This document shows, one piece after another, positions 1 to 7,452 of a DNA stretch of 47,878 nucleotides. Under the pieces are notes generated by a model. The model worked only from the letters and a program-made list of their open reading frames with translations, did no database searches and was not told the origin of the DNA. The stretch lies in IMG/VR virus record IMGVR_UViG_3300027911_000021, positions 1 through 47,878 of that record; one strand, given 5' to 3'. The position numbers and the translations under genes were made by a program. The first letter of the stretch is position 1. Every line of letters starts with the position of its first letter. This DNA comes from a virus.

Positions 1-128
1 CCTACTGGCTGCCGGCGACCGCTTATGTGACGCTAGGCGAGTTCACGCCGCCGCCTGGCTACACGAAGTTCAGAACCGACGAGAGCGGCGATCGGACGTA
101 CTGGCTGCCGGAGGCAGTCGCCCCATGA
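1..128 (+). CDS. C-terminal part of a small unknown protein (continues from the right end)
   Basis: An open frame runs from the left edge to the TGA at 126..128, with codons in phase from position 3. It encodes about 41 residues rich in Pro, Tyr and Trp, and the short string YWLP occurs twice, near both ends of the visible part. Its stop overlaps the ATG of the next gene in an ATGA junction, so it heads the early operon. Joining it to the incomplete gene at 47845..47878 gives one uninterrupted 53-residue protein with an ATG start. No known family is recognised. Confidence 0.6.
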   Translation, partial: YWLPATAYVTLGEFTPPPGYTKFRTDESGDRTYWLPEAVAP

Positions 129-643
129 ACAGTCAATTCGCGATCGTGACCCGCGCCGTTGCCGAGGTGACCGGAGTGCCCGAGCACATGCTGGTATGCG
201 GTGGGCGTACCACCGGCCTCGTCAGTATCGCCCGGCACCTGGCCATTGCACTGGCGCGTGACCTGATGGACGCGACGTTTGCCGAAATCTCCGACGTCTT
301 CGGGATCGAGGCGGCCTCCACCCGCAACGCCAGCGCCTCGCACGTGCTGCGCCGAAACATCATGCCGGTGCTGGTGCAGCAGGAGGCCGAGGTCCGGCGC
401 GTGATCGCAGCGCGCTTTAGGGGGCATTACGTCAAGGCCATGCGCATCACCGTCTCGGTCTCTCCCGCAAGAAGAGTCGGGCATTCTGGTTCTCCGTACT
501 GCATGGCGAAGACCTCCGCGCTCGCACCGATGTCCTACGACACGCAGGACCAGGACGCCTGGTTCCGCGCCAACGACCGGCGCTTCCGTGAGGCTATCGC
601 CCGGCTCGCTGAGCAAATCCAAGAGGACGCCGCCTGTCCCTGA
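125..643 (+). CDS. DnaA domain IV-like DNA-binding protein
   Basis: This 172-residue protein resembles the C-terminal DNA-binding domain of the replication initiator DnaA and nothing else of it: there is no AAA+ ATPase. Residues about 8-78 follow the domain IV pattern: a V.EVTGV segment, then RTTGLVSIARHLAIALARDL matching the basic loop and helix, then FAEISDVFG for the helix-turn-helix entry. The DnaA signature DHTTV, which reads the DnaA box, is replaced by ASTRNAS, so its target may differ from a normal box. The C-terminal 90 residues are not recognised. It is the first full gene of the early operon, translationally coupled to the gene before it. Free-standing DnaA-like proteins occur in alphaproteobacterial phages. 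A role in the phage origin or in interfering with host initiation is inference. Confidence 0.72.
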   Translation: MNSQFAIVTRAVAEVTGVPEHMLVCGGRTTGLVSIARHLAIALARDLMDATFAEISDVFGIEAASTRNASASHVLRRNIMPVLVQQEAEVRRVIAARFRGHYVKAMRITVSVSPARRVGHSGSPYCMAKTSALAPMSYDTQDQDAWFRANDRRFREAIARLAEQIQEDAACP

Positions 644-699
644 GACCGACGCGCCGATGGAACACGTCACCGTCACCACGATCAACTGAGGGGCACGAT

Positions 700-1170
700 A
701 TGAGCGAACCAATCGGCAAGAACACGGCCCGGGGCAAAGACCTGACGGAGCGCGCCGACGTCATCGCCGGCAAGGAGAAGATCCACGCCCAGTATAAGGC
801 CCAGGCTAAGGCCATCAAGAACGAGATCACCGACCACTACAAGTCGGCTCAAAATGCGGGCTACGCGGTGCGGACGCTGAAGAAGGCGGTCAAGGAGGTG
901 CTGCTCACCGAAGAAGAGCGCGAGGACCTCTACAAGGGCGAGCAGGCCGCGCAGCTCGAACTCGATCTCTACCGCCACGCGCTGGGTCTGCTCGACGGTG
1001 ACGACGCGGACGAGGGCGAGCCGGAAACCCTCAACGACGAGATCTACGAGGAGGTGTTCGGCGAGAACGACACCGTCCAGTTCGGCAATGGTCCGCAGAT
1101 CCCGGCCCGCGATTTTGCGAAGGCGGCCAAGCGCGTCGGCCGCGGCGTCCGAAAGGAAATCCGCCAATGA
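700..1170 (+). CDS. GapR/DUF2312-like nucleoid-associated protein
   Basis: This 156-residue protein has a region (about 24-100) that follows the DUF2312/GapR pattern: a charged helix, then EITDHYKSAQNAGYAVRTLK, matching the family's DVYAEAKANGFDVKALR block, a basic stretch, an acidic stretch and YRHALGLL. In Alphaproteobacteria GapR binds AT-rich, overtwisted DNA and supports replication and chromosome segregation. Here the core is followed by a 55-residue acidic-then-basic extension. The ATG lies 10 bases after a GAGGGG Shine-Dalgarno-like sequence, and the stop overlaps the next start (ATGA). With the DnaA-like gene just upstream it suggests a replication or nucleoid-control pair. The family match is by eye. 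Confidence 0.65.
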   Translation: MSEPIGKNTARGKDLTERADVIAGKEKIHAQYKAQAKAIKNEITDHYKSAQNAGYAVRTLKKAVKEVLLTEEEREDLYKGEQAAQLELDLYRHALGLLDGDDADEGEPETLNDEIYEEVFGENDTVQFGNGPQIPARDFAKAAKRVGRGVRKEIRQ

Positions 1171-1697
1171 ACCAGATCGACCGGATCGAGCGGACCGCGC
1201 CGCTGCCAAAGATCGACCCGTTCGACGTCATCGAGCGCTATGCCCTCGGCTACCATTTGGGTGTGGCGGTCGAGTGCTTGCTGCATCGTGACCGGCTGGA
1301 CGACCTGCGCAAGGCCGAACGGCACCTCAAGCGGTGGCTTGAGCAGGATTGGCCATTCCTTCCGGTCGCCCGTGACGGCGTCCTGAATTGGGCCGACCCG
1401 AGTACTATCGCGGCGTCCTTCGATCTGCGGCTGACGGAATCGATGGCGCTCGCTGGCATCCTTCGGGCGGCTCTGCCCGGAGACATCGGCGCGCGGTTGT
1501 TGATCGAGGGCGCGCTGGGCGACGTCCAAACGGCAATCCTTATCGCCGATGGCTCCGCTCAGCCTCGCCCGCTTGACGACGGCGGCGATGTCCCAATGCG
1601 CGCAGTGCCAGGTGGCCGCTTGGAGGCGCTGCTCGATTTCTGCGCCGCGCGGTCAAATGGCTTTCATGCCGTCGATGACGTTGGGGGCGGCCCATGA
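1167..1697 (+). CDS. Hypothetical protein with DUF3310-like helical N-terminus
   Basis: This 176-residue protein is unrecognised as a whole. Residues about 17-60 (DVIERYALGYHLGVAVECLL, then a charged RLDDLRKAERHLKRWLE helix) recall the DUF3310 layout found in many phages, in which a GxxxGNAIKYI-type helix precedes DLxKAxxYL. That match is weak. The rest is predicted helical without motifs, ending in a Gly/Asp-rich tail. Its ATG overlaps the stop of the GapR-like gene and its own stop overlaps the next start, so the three are probably translated in a chain. Confidence 0.6.
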   Translation: MNQIDRIERTAPLPKIDPFDVIERYALGYHLGVAVECLLHRDRLDDLRKAERHLKRWLEQDWPFLPVARDGVLNWADPSTIAASFDLRLTESMALAGILRAALPGDIGARLLIEGALGDVQTAILIADGSAQPRPLDDGGDVPMRAVPGGRLEALLDFCAARSNGFHAVDDVGGGP

Positions 1698-1975
1698 ACG
1701 TGCCGCTTCAGATCGCCGAGCGCTTGACCCCCAAAGAGCTAAAGCTTTTCGACCTGGTGGTGTCGAAGCCTGGCACCTCGCGCGCCCAGGCGATGGAGTT
1801 TTTGTATCCTGGAGTTGCCGCCCCGCCTGATCCGGCGACGATCAGGGTCCTGCTGAGCCGCATCCGCACCAAGCTGTCGACGCTTGGAATCTCCATCGTG
1901 ATGGAACGCGGGTACGGCTACCGGCTGACCGAATCCAGCTGCGCCGCGCTCGCCCGCATTCAGGAGGCAGCGTGA
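1694..1975 (+). CDS. Winged-helix DNA-binding protein (OmpR/PhoB C-terminal type)
   Basis: This 93-residue protein is a free-standing winged-helix domain of the trans_reg_C type found at the C-terminus of OmpR/PhoB response regulators. The order is typical: LTPKELKLFDLVVSKPG for the first helices, a loop, TIRVLLSRIRTKL for the recognition helix and GYGYRL for the wing and final strand (residues about 10-78). There is no receiver domain. It sits directly after the DnaA- and GapR-like genes, overlapping the preceding stop by 4 bases, and may be an early transcription regulator or a replication accessory. Its DNA target is unknown. Confidence 0.75.
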   Translation: MNVPLQIAERLTPKELKLFDLVVSKPGTSRAQAMEFLYPGVAAPPDPATIRVLLSRIRTKLSTLGISIVMERGYGYRLTESSCAALARIQEAA

Positions 1976-2211
1976 TGCAGATGAACCTTCCGACCCGCAA
2001 GGACACCGGGTATTCGCAGCCATCGCGTGCCTCGGTCTACGCGATGGCCGAGCCCGACGTGACGCCAATCGAGGGCCCAACCCGCACCCTGCGGGTGGTC
2101 GACGGCGCCACCGAGACCGAGATCGATCCCTGCACCGGAGATGTGATTTCCGAGCGTCCCCTGCAGCTAACCAACCAGGAAGCCGAGCCATGTCGTTCGT
2201 CGAAATCCTAG
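1975..2211 (+). CDS. Small hypothetical protein
   Basis: A 78-residue protein with no recognised family. The ATG at 1975 is chosen over the in-frame GTG at 1972 because AGGAGG lies at 1962..1967, 7 bases before the ATG. The junction with the previous gene is TGATG. The protein is polar and probably largely disordered, with a TEIDPCTGDVI segment in the middle. The 3' end overlaps the next gene by 22 bases. Confidence 0.6.
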   Translation: MQMNLPTRKDTGYSQPSRASVYAMAEPDVTPIEGPTRTLRVVDGATETEIDPCTGDVISERPLQLTNQEAEPCRSSKS

Positions 2212-2675
2212 AGACCAAGGTGCAAACCGTTGCTGAGGAGCGCGTGCGGGTGTCGCGCCGGCGTCGCTTGTTCCTGTTCTCTCTGTCGATGCTGCTCGCC
2301 CAAAGGCTTGGCATCAAGGAGGGATCGAGATGCCGGGTGCTGATCGACATGGAGGCGTTCCCGCGCATGCTGCGGATCCTCATCGACCCCAATGGACCAC
2401 ACCGGTTCGGGCACAAAAGCAAGGGCGGCGCGACGGTATCCGTGCCGATCGAAGGCACGGGCGACGGCCTGGTCCCCATCGTGACCCTCAACCACGAGAT
2501 CAGCAAAGCCGGGCGCGGCATCGACGTCGAGCTCACTCCGGCGCTGGCGCAATGCAAACTCACCGAGTTGAAGAAAGCGAATGCCTCATCCCCCGCGCAG
2601 CAGGCGGCCCTGAAGAAAGACCAGGTCGAGCGGGCGGCCAAGGCCGTTCCCTACAATCTTGGAGGGCGGTCATGA
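2190..2675 (+). CDS. Hypothetical protein
   Basis: A 161-residue protein of unknown function. The N-terminal 35 residues are strongly basic (RVRVSRRRRLFLF), followed by a hydrophobic helix, then a region likely to be beta-rich (residues about 45-105) and a Lys/Gln-rich helical tail. It starts inside the preceding gene and its stop overlaps the next ATG. No catalytic motif is visible. Confidence 0.6.
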   Translation: MSFVEILETKVQTVAEERVRVSRRRRLFLFSLSMLLAQRLGIKEGSRCRVLIDMEAFPRMLRILIDPNGPHRFGHKSKGGATVSVPIEGTGDGLVPIVTLNHEISKAGRGIDVELTPALAQCKLTELKKANASSPAQQAALKKDQVERAAKAVPYNLGGRS

Positions 2676-3028
2676 GCCTTGCCGAACAGATCGAGCGGTT
2701 GCGCCAGCAGATGGTCGACGCCCACACGCGCGAGATGACCGCGGCCGACGCACTGTCGGCCGCCATGCACGAAGGCGACACGGCCCTGATCGACGGGCTG
2801 CGCACGATCCTGTCGGACCAGGACAAGCGCCGGTCGGAGATCGCGCACCTGGTCCGCGTCCTGGCCCAGCGAGTGGGCCACGCGCCCGCACCGCTGCAGA
2901 CGGTACCTGTGGACGGGACGCCGCTACCCCGCATCTTGCGCAGTGAAGGCCAGAAGCCGCAGGCCTACGTGCCGCCCGCGCCGCAGCAGCCGGCCCTGCC
3001 GCCGCACGCCAGACAGGTGACCGCATGA
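2672..3028 (+). CDS. Coiled-coil hypothetical protein
   Basis: A 118-residue protein whose first 68 residues form a long amphipathic helix, MSLAEQIERLRQQMVDAHTR onward, consistent with a coiled coil. The last 50 residues are Pro/Ala/Gln-rich and probably disordered. Short coiled coils of this kind in phage early operons often mediate protein contacts, but nothing specifies a partner. The start overlaps the previous stop by ATGA and the end overlaps the next start the same way. Confidence 0.6.
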   Translation: MSLAEQIERLRQQMVDAHTREMTAADALSAAMHEGDTALIDGLRTILSDQDKRRSEIAHLVRVLAQRVGHAPAPLQTVPVDGTPLPRILRSEGQKPQAYVPPAPQQPALPPHARQVTA

Positions 3029-3267
3029 GAGCGCACGCGATGTTGGATTCCGTCGCCGTGGCCGAGGGGTTCCGCCCCATCGAGACCCTGAAGCGCGATT
3101 ATTGCGACGTCGAGATGCAGCTGTGGGACGGCACGTTTGTCACCGGGTGGATGATGCTGTCGGAATACGGTCGTCGCACCTGCTGGTCGCGGCGTTCTGG
3201 CGGCATCACCGCGGTGTATCCGATAGCGTGGCGTCCCCTCGCGCGCGGACAGAGGCAGGCAGCATGA
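3025..3267 (+). CDS. Small DUF551-like phage protein
   Basis: This 80-residue protein shows the layout of DUF551-type small phage proteins: an opening F.PIETL segment, a short strand set around MQLWDGTFVTGW, a central Trp and a closing PIAWRPL that corresponds to the family's HWMPLP end. The family has no assigned function. A similar layout occurs in the protein at 8062..8346, so this phage may carry two such genes. It is coupled to both neighbours by 4-base overlaps. Confidence 0.5.
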   Translation: MRAHAMLDSVAVAEGFRPIETLKRDYCDVEMQLWDGTFVTGWMMLSEYGRRTCWSRRSGGITAVYPIAWRPLARGQRQAA

Positions 3268-3488
3268 GCATGGACGGATCAACCGAAGTGGCGCTGTGGC
3301 GCGAGTTGGGAGCGCTCGAGGGCCAGATCGACGCCCAGGAGGCCGAGGTCGCGGGCTTGCGCAGCCGGATCATGTGGCTGGCGATAGGGCTGGCCTGGGC
3401 GCTGCTAGCGACGGCGCTGGGCAACCATTCGTCACACCCCGCCGCCACCGTCACCGAACCAGAGCAAACCAGGTGCATCGCCGTATGA
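3264..3488 (+). CDS. Small single-pass membrane protein
   Basis: A 74-residue protein with an acidic amphipathic helix (residues about 8-35), one hydrophobic segment IMWLAIGLAWALLATALG (about 36-53) and a short polar tail. It probably sits in the inner membrane with a helical cytoplasmic head. It is one of several tiny membrane proteins in the early region and could be an Rz-like or superinfection-type protein, but no motif supports either. The start overlaps the preceding stop. Confidence 0.6.
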   Translation: MSMDGSTEVALWRELGALEGQIDAQEAEVAGLRSRIMWLAIGLAWALLATALGNHSSHPAATVTEPEQTRCIAV

Positions 3489-4525
3489 GCTCGCCCTGGT
3501 ACCCGATGGACGCCATGCGTCAGTACAACAAGGCCATGCGCCTGCGCTGGAACGGCTGGGAAGGAACGGCCGTGCTGCTCCGAGCCAAGCCGGGCGACAC
3601 ACCGCGCTGGGTGCAGCCTGTCAAGCGCAAAGGCGGGGCGACGTCGTTCGAGCCGCTTCCGTCGCGCCGCCAGCGCACGTTCCCGGGCAATGGCACCGGC
3701 GAGATCGTCGACGTGTCCGAGCGCTGGCTCAACGACCGCGGCTGGGGCGATCAGCCGGACTGCTGGCAGCCGCTCGGCGCCTGGCCGGACCCGCTGCCCG
3801 AGCCGTTGCCCGAAGGCCCGCATCATCAGTCTCGGTTCGGAACCATCGGTGGTGTCGAATACAACGCGGTGCAGGACTACGAAGAGATGCAGGAGGCGCG
3901 CGAGCGCGCCCGCCGCCAGAGAGACGAGCCAGAGCCAGAGACACCCCCCGCGTGGTGGCGAGATCCAACGGCGGTCACGTATTCGGCGCCCGGAGCCATC
4001 GGCGAGCGCGAGGCCGAGGGCCGCGTGATGAGGGCGTTGTATTTCCTGGGTGGCAATGCCGTGTTCCGCGCTCCGCGCGAGCGCCTGAACGCGGACGTGC
4101 TGGCGGCGTGGTACCGTGCCAAGGAGACGGCCGAGGATCTGGAGAAGCCGGGGCGCTTCACGCCGCGCTTGAACGTGCATCCGACCGATACCGCCGACCG
4201 TCTCCTGACCGCCATGCGCTGGGCCTGCGAGCTGGGCGCAGGCGGCATGCGCTATACGTTGGATGGCAAGGGCAAGTTGGCGGCATCCGCCACTGGCGAA
4301 GGCTGGTCGCGCTGGGTCGTGCTCGACCGCCGCGCCCGCAACGTGCCCGACACCTGGTCCGTGATTGCCGACATCGTCGAGGCCCCGAGCCGCCAGGCCG
4401 CGCAAAAGATGTACGACCCCGCGATCGCAGACATCGCCCGAATTGCCAACACCGGCACCCCCATCCTTGACCGCCTTCTCGCCACCACCCAGGAGAGCAA
4501 CCGCCGCCATGCTGACACGCGATGA
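3485..4525 (+). CDS. Large hypothetical protein of the early operon
   Basis: At 346 residues this is the largest protein of the early block, and it is not recognised. The N-terminal 110 residues are Trp/Pro-rich (for example LRWNGWEGTAVLL, DCWQPLGAWPDPL). A charged linker at about 135-155 is followed by a more compact, mostly helical C-terminal half beginning ERVMRALYFLGG-like at about 180. It may contain two domains, the first possibly a small barrel. The ATG at 3485 overlaps the preceding stop (ATGA). With no polymerase, helicase or primase elsewhere in the window, it is a reasonable candidate for an unrecognised DNA-metabolism protein, but there is no positive evidence. Confidence 0.6.
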   Translation: MSSPWYPMDAMRQYNKAMRLRWNGWEGTAVLLRAKPGDTPRWVQPVKRKGGATSFEPLPSRRQRTFPGNGTGEIVDVSERWLNDRGWGDQPDCWQPLGAWPDPLPEPLPEGPHHQSRFGTIGGVEYNAVQDYEEMQEARERARRQRDEPEPETPPAWWRDPTAVTYSAPGAIGEREAEGRVMRALYFLGGNAVFRAPRERLNADVLAAWYRAKETAEDLEKPGRFTPRLNVHPTDTADRLLTAMRWACELGAGGMRYTLDGKGKLAASATGEGWSRWVVLDRRARNVPDTWSVIADIVEAPSRQAAQKMYDPAIADIARIANTGTPILDRLLATTQESNRRHADTR

Positions 4526-5108
4526 CATCGAGGCGCTCGCCTCCCCGCCCGGGCCCTTGCCCGAGGACCACGCCGCCGTGCGCGAGCGCTGGCCGGCCTG
4601 GATGAAGACCGACTTTCGCACCATGGCGCCGGCGGCGGTCTGGATCGGCGGCGCGCGCGACCTGGTGTCGGCGGCGATCTTCCACGACGACGGCAAGATC
4701 ACCCGCTTCGGCGGCAATCGCCCGTGTCGTCCGGTCAAGGTCGGCGTGTCCGCCGCCTGGCGCGAAACGGTCACCAAGACCCTCGATCAGGTGCCGTTCT
4801 GGTGGCAGGGCCTGCTCGTCCGGCTGTGGGTGCGCTCGGATCATAACGCCAAGATCCTGGCGGCCGCCATCACCGAGCACCTGGCCGAGATGGGCGAAGC
4901 GACCGAACTGCGCCGCGACTTCCTCGACCTCGGTCCTGACGTGGCGCTCGACCGCCTGAGCTTCGACCTGATCGCGCTGGCCGACCGGCTCAATATGGAC
5001 AGCTGGGACGATGCCGGCCTGGTCACCTATCTGGAGCGCCAACACGTCAGAAAGATCGCGGCAGCGCGCGAGGCCGCCCAGGTGAAGGCCAGCAGGGGGA
5101 GGCGGTGA
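4509..5108 (+). CDS. Hypothetical protein
   Basis: A 199-residue protein that is probably helical, with no recognised family. The N-terminal part carries a short WPAWMKTDFRTM segment and the C-terminus ends in a strongly basic helix (VRKIAAAREAAQVKASRGRR). The ATG at 4509 is preceded by AGGAGA about 13 bases upstream and lies 17 bases inside the preceding gene. The stop at 5106..5108 shares bases with the GTG of the mini-gene that follows. Confidence 0.6.
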   Translation: MLTRDDIEALASPPGPLPEDHAAVRERWPAWMKTDFRTMAPAAVWIGGARDLVSAAIFHDDGKITRFGGNRPCRPVKVGVSAAWRETVTKTLDQVPFWWQGLLVRLWVRSDHNAKILAAAITEHLAEMGEATELRRDFLDLGPDVALDRLSFDLIALADRLNMDSWDDAGLVTYLERQHVRKIAAAREAAQVKASRGRR

Positions 5109-5227
5109 CCTGCGATCACCAATGGATTTGGATCACGGCCAGCACGACGGAGGCACAGCCGCATTGGTTCTGCTCTCGGTGTGGGACGGTGAAGCCGGCA
5201 AGAGGAGAGGGTGATGGGCGGAAGTAA
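5105..5227 (+). CDS. 40-residue zinc-binding-type mini-protein
   Basis: This tiny gene begins with GTG overlapping the previous stop (GTGA) and ends at the TAA at 5225..5227, inside the following gene. The product starts TCDHQW and later has HWFCSRCG, giving a Cys-x-His ... Cys-x-x-Cys set that is the usual minimal metal-binding arrangement of small phage zinc-ribbon proteins. The overlap geometry matches the rest of the operon, which supports a real gene despite its size. Function is unknown. Confidence 0.5.
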   Translation: MTCDHQWIWITASTTEAQPHWFCSRCGTVKPARGEGDGRK

Positions 5228-5405
5228 ACCAGATGAGGAAGGCGCGATCCTTTTCTTCGGCACGATTGTTGGCCTCGGCGTGGGACTCATCGTGGCTGGG
5301 CTTTCGTCGCTGATTGTCGGGGTCGGCGCTGGCTTGCTGGCGTGGTTGGCCGGAGTGATCATCGGCTCAAGGTTGGCGCAAACCGAGTTTAGGCGGAAGG
5401 ATTGA
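5214..5405 (+). CDS. Small glycine-rich membrane protein
   Basis: A 63-residue protein consisting mainly of two closely spaced hydrophobic segments rich in Gly (residues about 12-32 and 35-52) with GxxxG-type spacing, and a basic C-terminus (RLAQTEFRRKD). ATG 5214 is preferred to GTG 5211 because GAGGAG lies at 5202..5207. The two-segment, short-loop, basic-tail layout also fits a class II holin, and since no lysis genes are otherwise recognised this is a candidate, with low certainty. Confidence 0.55.
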   Translation: MGGSKPDEEGAILFFGTIVGLGVGLIVAGLSSLIVGVGAGLLAWLAGVIIGSRLAQTEFRRKD

Positions 5406-5408
5406 CCC

Positions 5409-6140
5409 ATGGCACAACGTGAATCGGGTTACGCCCGCCAGCCCCGCGACCTGTACGAGACGCCAGCCTGGGTGACGACGGCCCTGCTTGACGACCTGAA
5501 GGATCAGGGCTGGCAGCCGACCACCCACACCGGCCAGCTCCGCTACGTGTGGGAGCCGGCCGCTGGCACCGGGGCCATGGCCGCCGCTATCCGCGGCGCG
5601 GGCTATTGTGTCACCGCGACCGACATCGAGGGCAGCTGCCCGGGCCGCAACCCCATCATCCCGCGCGACTTCCTCGCCCCCGGCGACATGCCCTGGCAGC
5701 ACGAGTGGATCATCACCAACCCGCCCTACGATGCCCCCACCGGCACGGCCCTGCAGTTCATCGAGCGCGGCCTGGAGTTGATCCGCGAGTGCGAGGGCCT
5801 GCTCGCCCTACTGCTCTCGGTCGACTTCGACAGCGGCAAGACGCGCCGCCACCTGTTCGGCGAGTGCCACGAGTTCCGCCGTAAGCTGGTGTTGATGGAT
5901 CGCATCGAATGGTTTGATCGCAAGGCCGAGAATGAGGCGATCAAAGCTGAGAACGTCAAGCGCAAAGCCGCCGGTCTGAAGCCGGAAAAGCTCATCGCCG
6001 GGCCATCCGCCAACCACGCCTGGTACATCTGGAACGCGAGCCCTCTCGTCACCCGCTTCCGGCCGCTGACCCTCGGCTATGCCGGGAAACCCAAAACGGC
6101 GAAGGCTGCCAACCCCGCCAAGGAGTTCGCCCTCGCATGA
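5409..6140 (+). CDS. DNA N6-adenine methyltransferase
   Basis: This 243-residue protein is a small Rossmann-fold DNA methyltransferase. Residues 49-55 (EPAAGTG) form the SAM-binding motif I, TD at 71-72 is the acidic end of strand two, and NPPY at 104-107 is the catalytic motif IV of N6-adenine (or N4-cytosine) enzymes. The order motif I then NPPY fits the gamma-like or Dam-like group often found in phages. There is no target-recognition domain longer than about 80 residues and no restriction enzyme nearby, so an orphan role in protecting or marking phage DNA is likely. The recognition site cannot be read from sequence. It is followed by an ATGA overlap. Confidence 0.85.
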   Translation: MAQRESGYARQPRDLYETPAWVTTALLDDLKDQGWQPTTHTGQLRYVWEPAAGTGAMAAAIRGAGYCVTATDIEGSCPGRNPIIPRDFLAPGDMPWQHEWIITNPPYDAPTGTALQFIERGLELIRECEGLLALLLSVDFDSGKTRRHLFGECHEFRRKLVLMDRIEWFDRKAENEAIKAENVKRKAAGLKPEKLIAGPSANHAWYIWNASPLVTRFRPLTLGYAGKPKTAKAANPAKEFALA

Positions 6141-6355
6141 CCCAGATCATCGACTTCGCCGCGCGCCGGCAGGCAGCGCCACCAGCTGCCGATCAGACTA
6201 TTGCCGGGATCGACGCGGCCTGCAGCCAGATAGCCGCGGCATATATGGCGCTCGAAGCTGAAGTCGGGCCGTTCGTCGCGCTGCTCATGCTGATGAGCTT
6301 CGTTGGCACCATGGCCGATGGCCTCGGTTCTGGCAGTAAGGGAACCGCCCAATGA
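6137..6355 (+). CDS. Small hypothetical protein with hydrophobic C-terminal half
   Basis: A 72-residue protein with a polar Ala/Gln-rich N-terminus (about 1-25) and a hydrophobic stretch, VGPFVALLMLMSFVGTMADG (about 43-62), that may be membrane-spanning or a buried helix. It is translationally coupled to the methyltransferase (ATGA) and to the next gene. No family is recognised. Confidence 0.55.
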   Translation: MTQIIDFAARRQAAPPAADQTIAGIDAACSQIAAAYMALEAEVGPFVALLMLMSFVGTMADGLGSGSKGTAQ

Positions 6356-6534
6356 CATCCCGCGGACCAGGCTCGGGCCAGCCCGTCATCGACATCGCGA
6401 TGCAGCTGCGCGGTACGTTGGCGGCTGCTGTGCAAGCCGAAGCCAAGCGCGCCAAGCGCTCGCCGGCAGATCTCATCGCCGACGTGATCGAGACCGTGAT
6501 CAAGGACGACCTGTTCAAGGCGGTGCTGGGATGA
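6352..6534 (+). CDS. Possible ribbon-helix-helix mini-protein
   Basis: A 60-residue protein. After a Gly/Pro-rich leader, residues about 12-55 read VIDIAMQLRGTLAAAVQAEA, a short linker with SPADLIADVIETVI, then KDDLF. A strand, helix and helix in that order are the layout of Arc/MetJ-type ribbon-helix-helix DNA-binding proteins, but the first strand is less basic than usual. It sits in a chain of overlapping genes. The assignment is tentative. Confidence 0.5.
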   Translation: MTSRGPGSGQPVIDIAMQLRGTLAAAVQAEAKRAKRSPADLIADVIETVIKDDLFKAVLG

Positions 6535-6788
6535 GCGAGAATTTGGAAGACATTCTTCTGCGCCATCAGATGGAGATGGCAGGGTTCAGGGGCGATCCGA
6601 AAGGGTTCGAACGGATGAAGCGGGCTGAGCGCCGCCGTGACGTTCTCGATCGGGCGTGGTTTGTGTTTGTGGAAATGGCCAAGGTCTATGGCTTCTTCCT
6701 GTTGGCCGTGGCGTTTCTCTCAGCCTGCGTTGGCGGGCTCCTCTTGATCGCGTCGTGCATCGCCCTGGTGTCGGGGTGGCTCGGATGA
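6531..6788 (+). CDS. Small membrane protein with charged N-terminal helix
   Basis: An 85-residue protein with a charged, basic amphipathic N-terminal region (about 1-45, including RMKRAERRRDVLDR) and one long hydrophobic segment, GFFLLAVAFLSACVGGLLLI onward (about 53-82), long enough for one or two passes. It probably anchors in the inner membrane with the charged part in the cytoplasm. It overlaps the preceding and following genes by 4 bases each. Function unknown; a lysis or superinfection role is only a possibility. Confidence 0.6.
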   Translation: MSENLEDILLRHQMEMAGFRGDPKGFERMKRAERRRDVLDRAWFVFVEMAKVYGFFLLAVAFLSACVGGLLLIASCIALVSGWLG

Positions 6789-7003
6789 CCGCCTTCGACA
6801 AGATCAGCGCTGGGCTCAAGGAAGCCAATCAACACGCCCACTGTACGCGCCGGCATAGCGAGGCCCACGTGCAGACCGTGCATGAAGGGCGCCCGGACAC
6901 GGTATTCTGGGAGTGCCTCGCGTGCGGTCATACCTGGATCGAGAGGGAGCGTACTACGGCGTTCGGAGAAGTTTTCAAAACCGTAGTACAGGGGCGGCCG
7001 TGA
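6785..7003 (+). CDS. Small zinc-ribbon-like protein
   Basis: A 72-residue protein with a probable metal site formed by HAHCTRRHSEAH (about 17-28) and WECLACGHTW (about 42-51). The CxxCGHxW block is typical of phage zinc-ribbon mini-proteins. It is coupled to the membrane protein upstream (ATGA) and to the next gene (TGATG). No specific function is known. Confidence 0.6.
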   Translation: MTAFDKISAGLKEANQHAHCTRRHSEAHVQTVHEGRPDTVFWECLACGHTWIERERTTAFGEVFKTVVQGRP

Positions 7004-7452
7004 TGCAGTATCGAGAATTGGCCGTCCCGAGTGCACTTAGGCTATTGCGGCGCTTGGTCCAGCGGAACGGATTTGTTTGCCATGACAGAGAGGCTGCGAC
7101 GCTGTCTGTTGATGGCAGGGAGGTCTCATCTGTCGCGGATGTCGAGTATCTGATGCAGCGCGGACTTATGCGGCATGAGGATCTCGGGACAAAGATCGTG
7201 CCGACCGATCGCGGGCGAGAATTCTTGGCAACGATCACGGGCTGGCCGAGGCCTATGCGGCGATTTGGGCGTTCGACAATGCCGTCCCGAGACGAGATCA
7301 AAGAGGTCATACAGGATGCGATTTGGCCGCCGCCTGATTACGAGCCTGCGTTCTGGGGCGTTGAGCTTGACCGTGCCACAGATGCCGTATTGGCGTTGTT
7401 TACAGCCTCACGCCGTCCTGTGATGAGATCAAGCATGGAGCGCGAGACATGA
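7003..7452 (+). CDS. Hypothetical protein, possible winged helix
   Basis: A 149-residue protein. Residues about 1-75 have helix, helix, then two short strands around VSSVADVEYLMQRGLM and GTKIVPTDRGREFLATI. The last string, with TDRGREFL, is common at the wing of small winged-helix proteins, so DNA binding is plausible. The C-terminal half (about 95-149) is acidic, then basic, and unrecognised. The start at 7003 overlaps the previous stop in TGATG; an in-frame GTG lies one codon earlier. Confidence 0.55.
   Translation: MQYRELAVPSALRLLRRLVQRNGFVCHDREAATLSVDGREVSSVADVEYLMQRGLMRHEDLGTKIVPTDRGREFLATITGWPRPMRRFGRSTMPSRDEIKEVIQDAIWPPPDYEPAFWGVELDRATDAVLALFTASRRPVMRSSMERET

Noticed and set aside
589-689. 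A mini-gene overlapping the end of the DnaA-like gene
   Set aside because: An open frame from a GTG near 589 to TGA 689 exists, but it has no ribosome site and no conserved-looking sequence.
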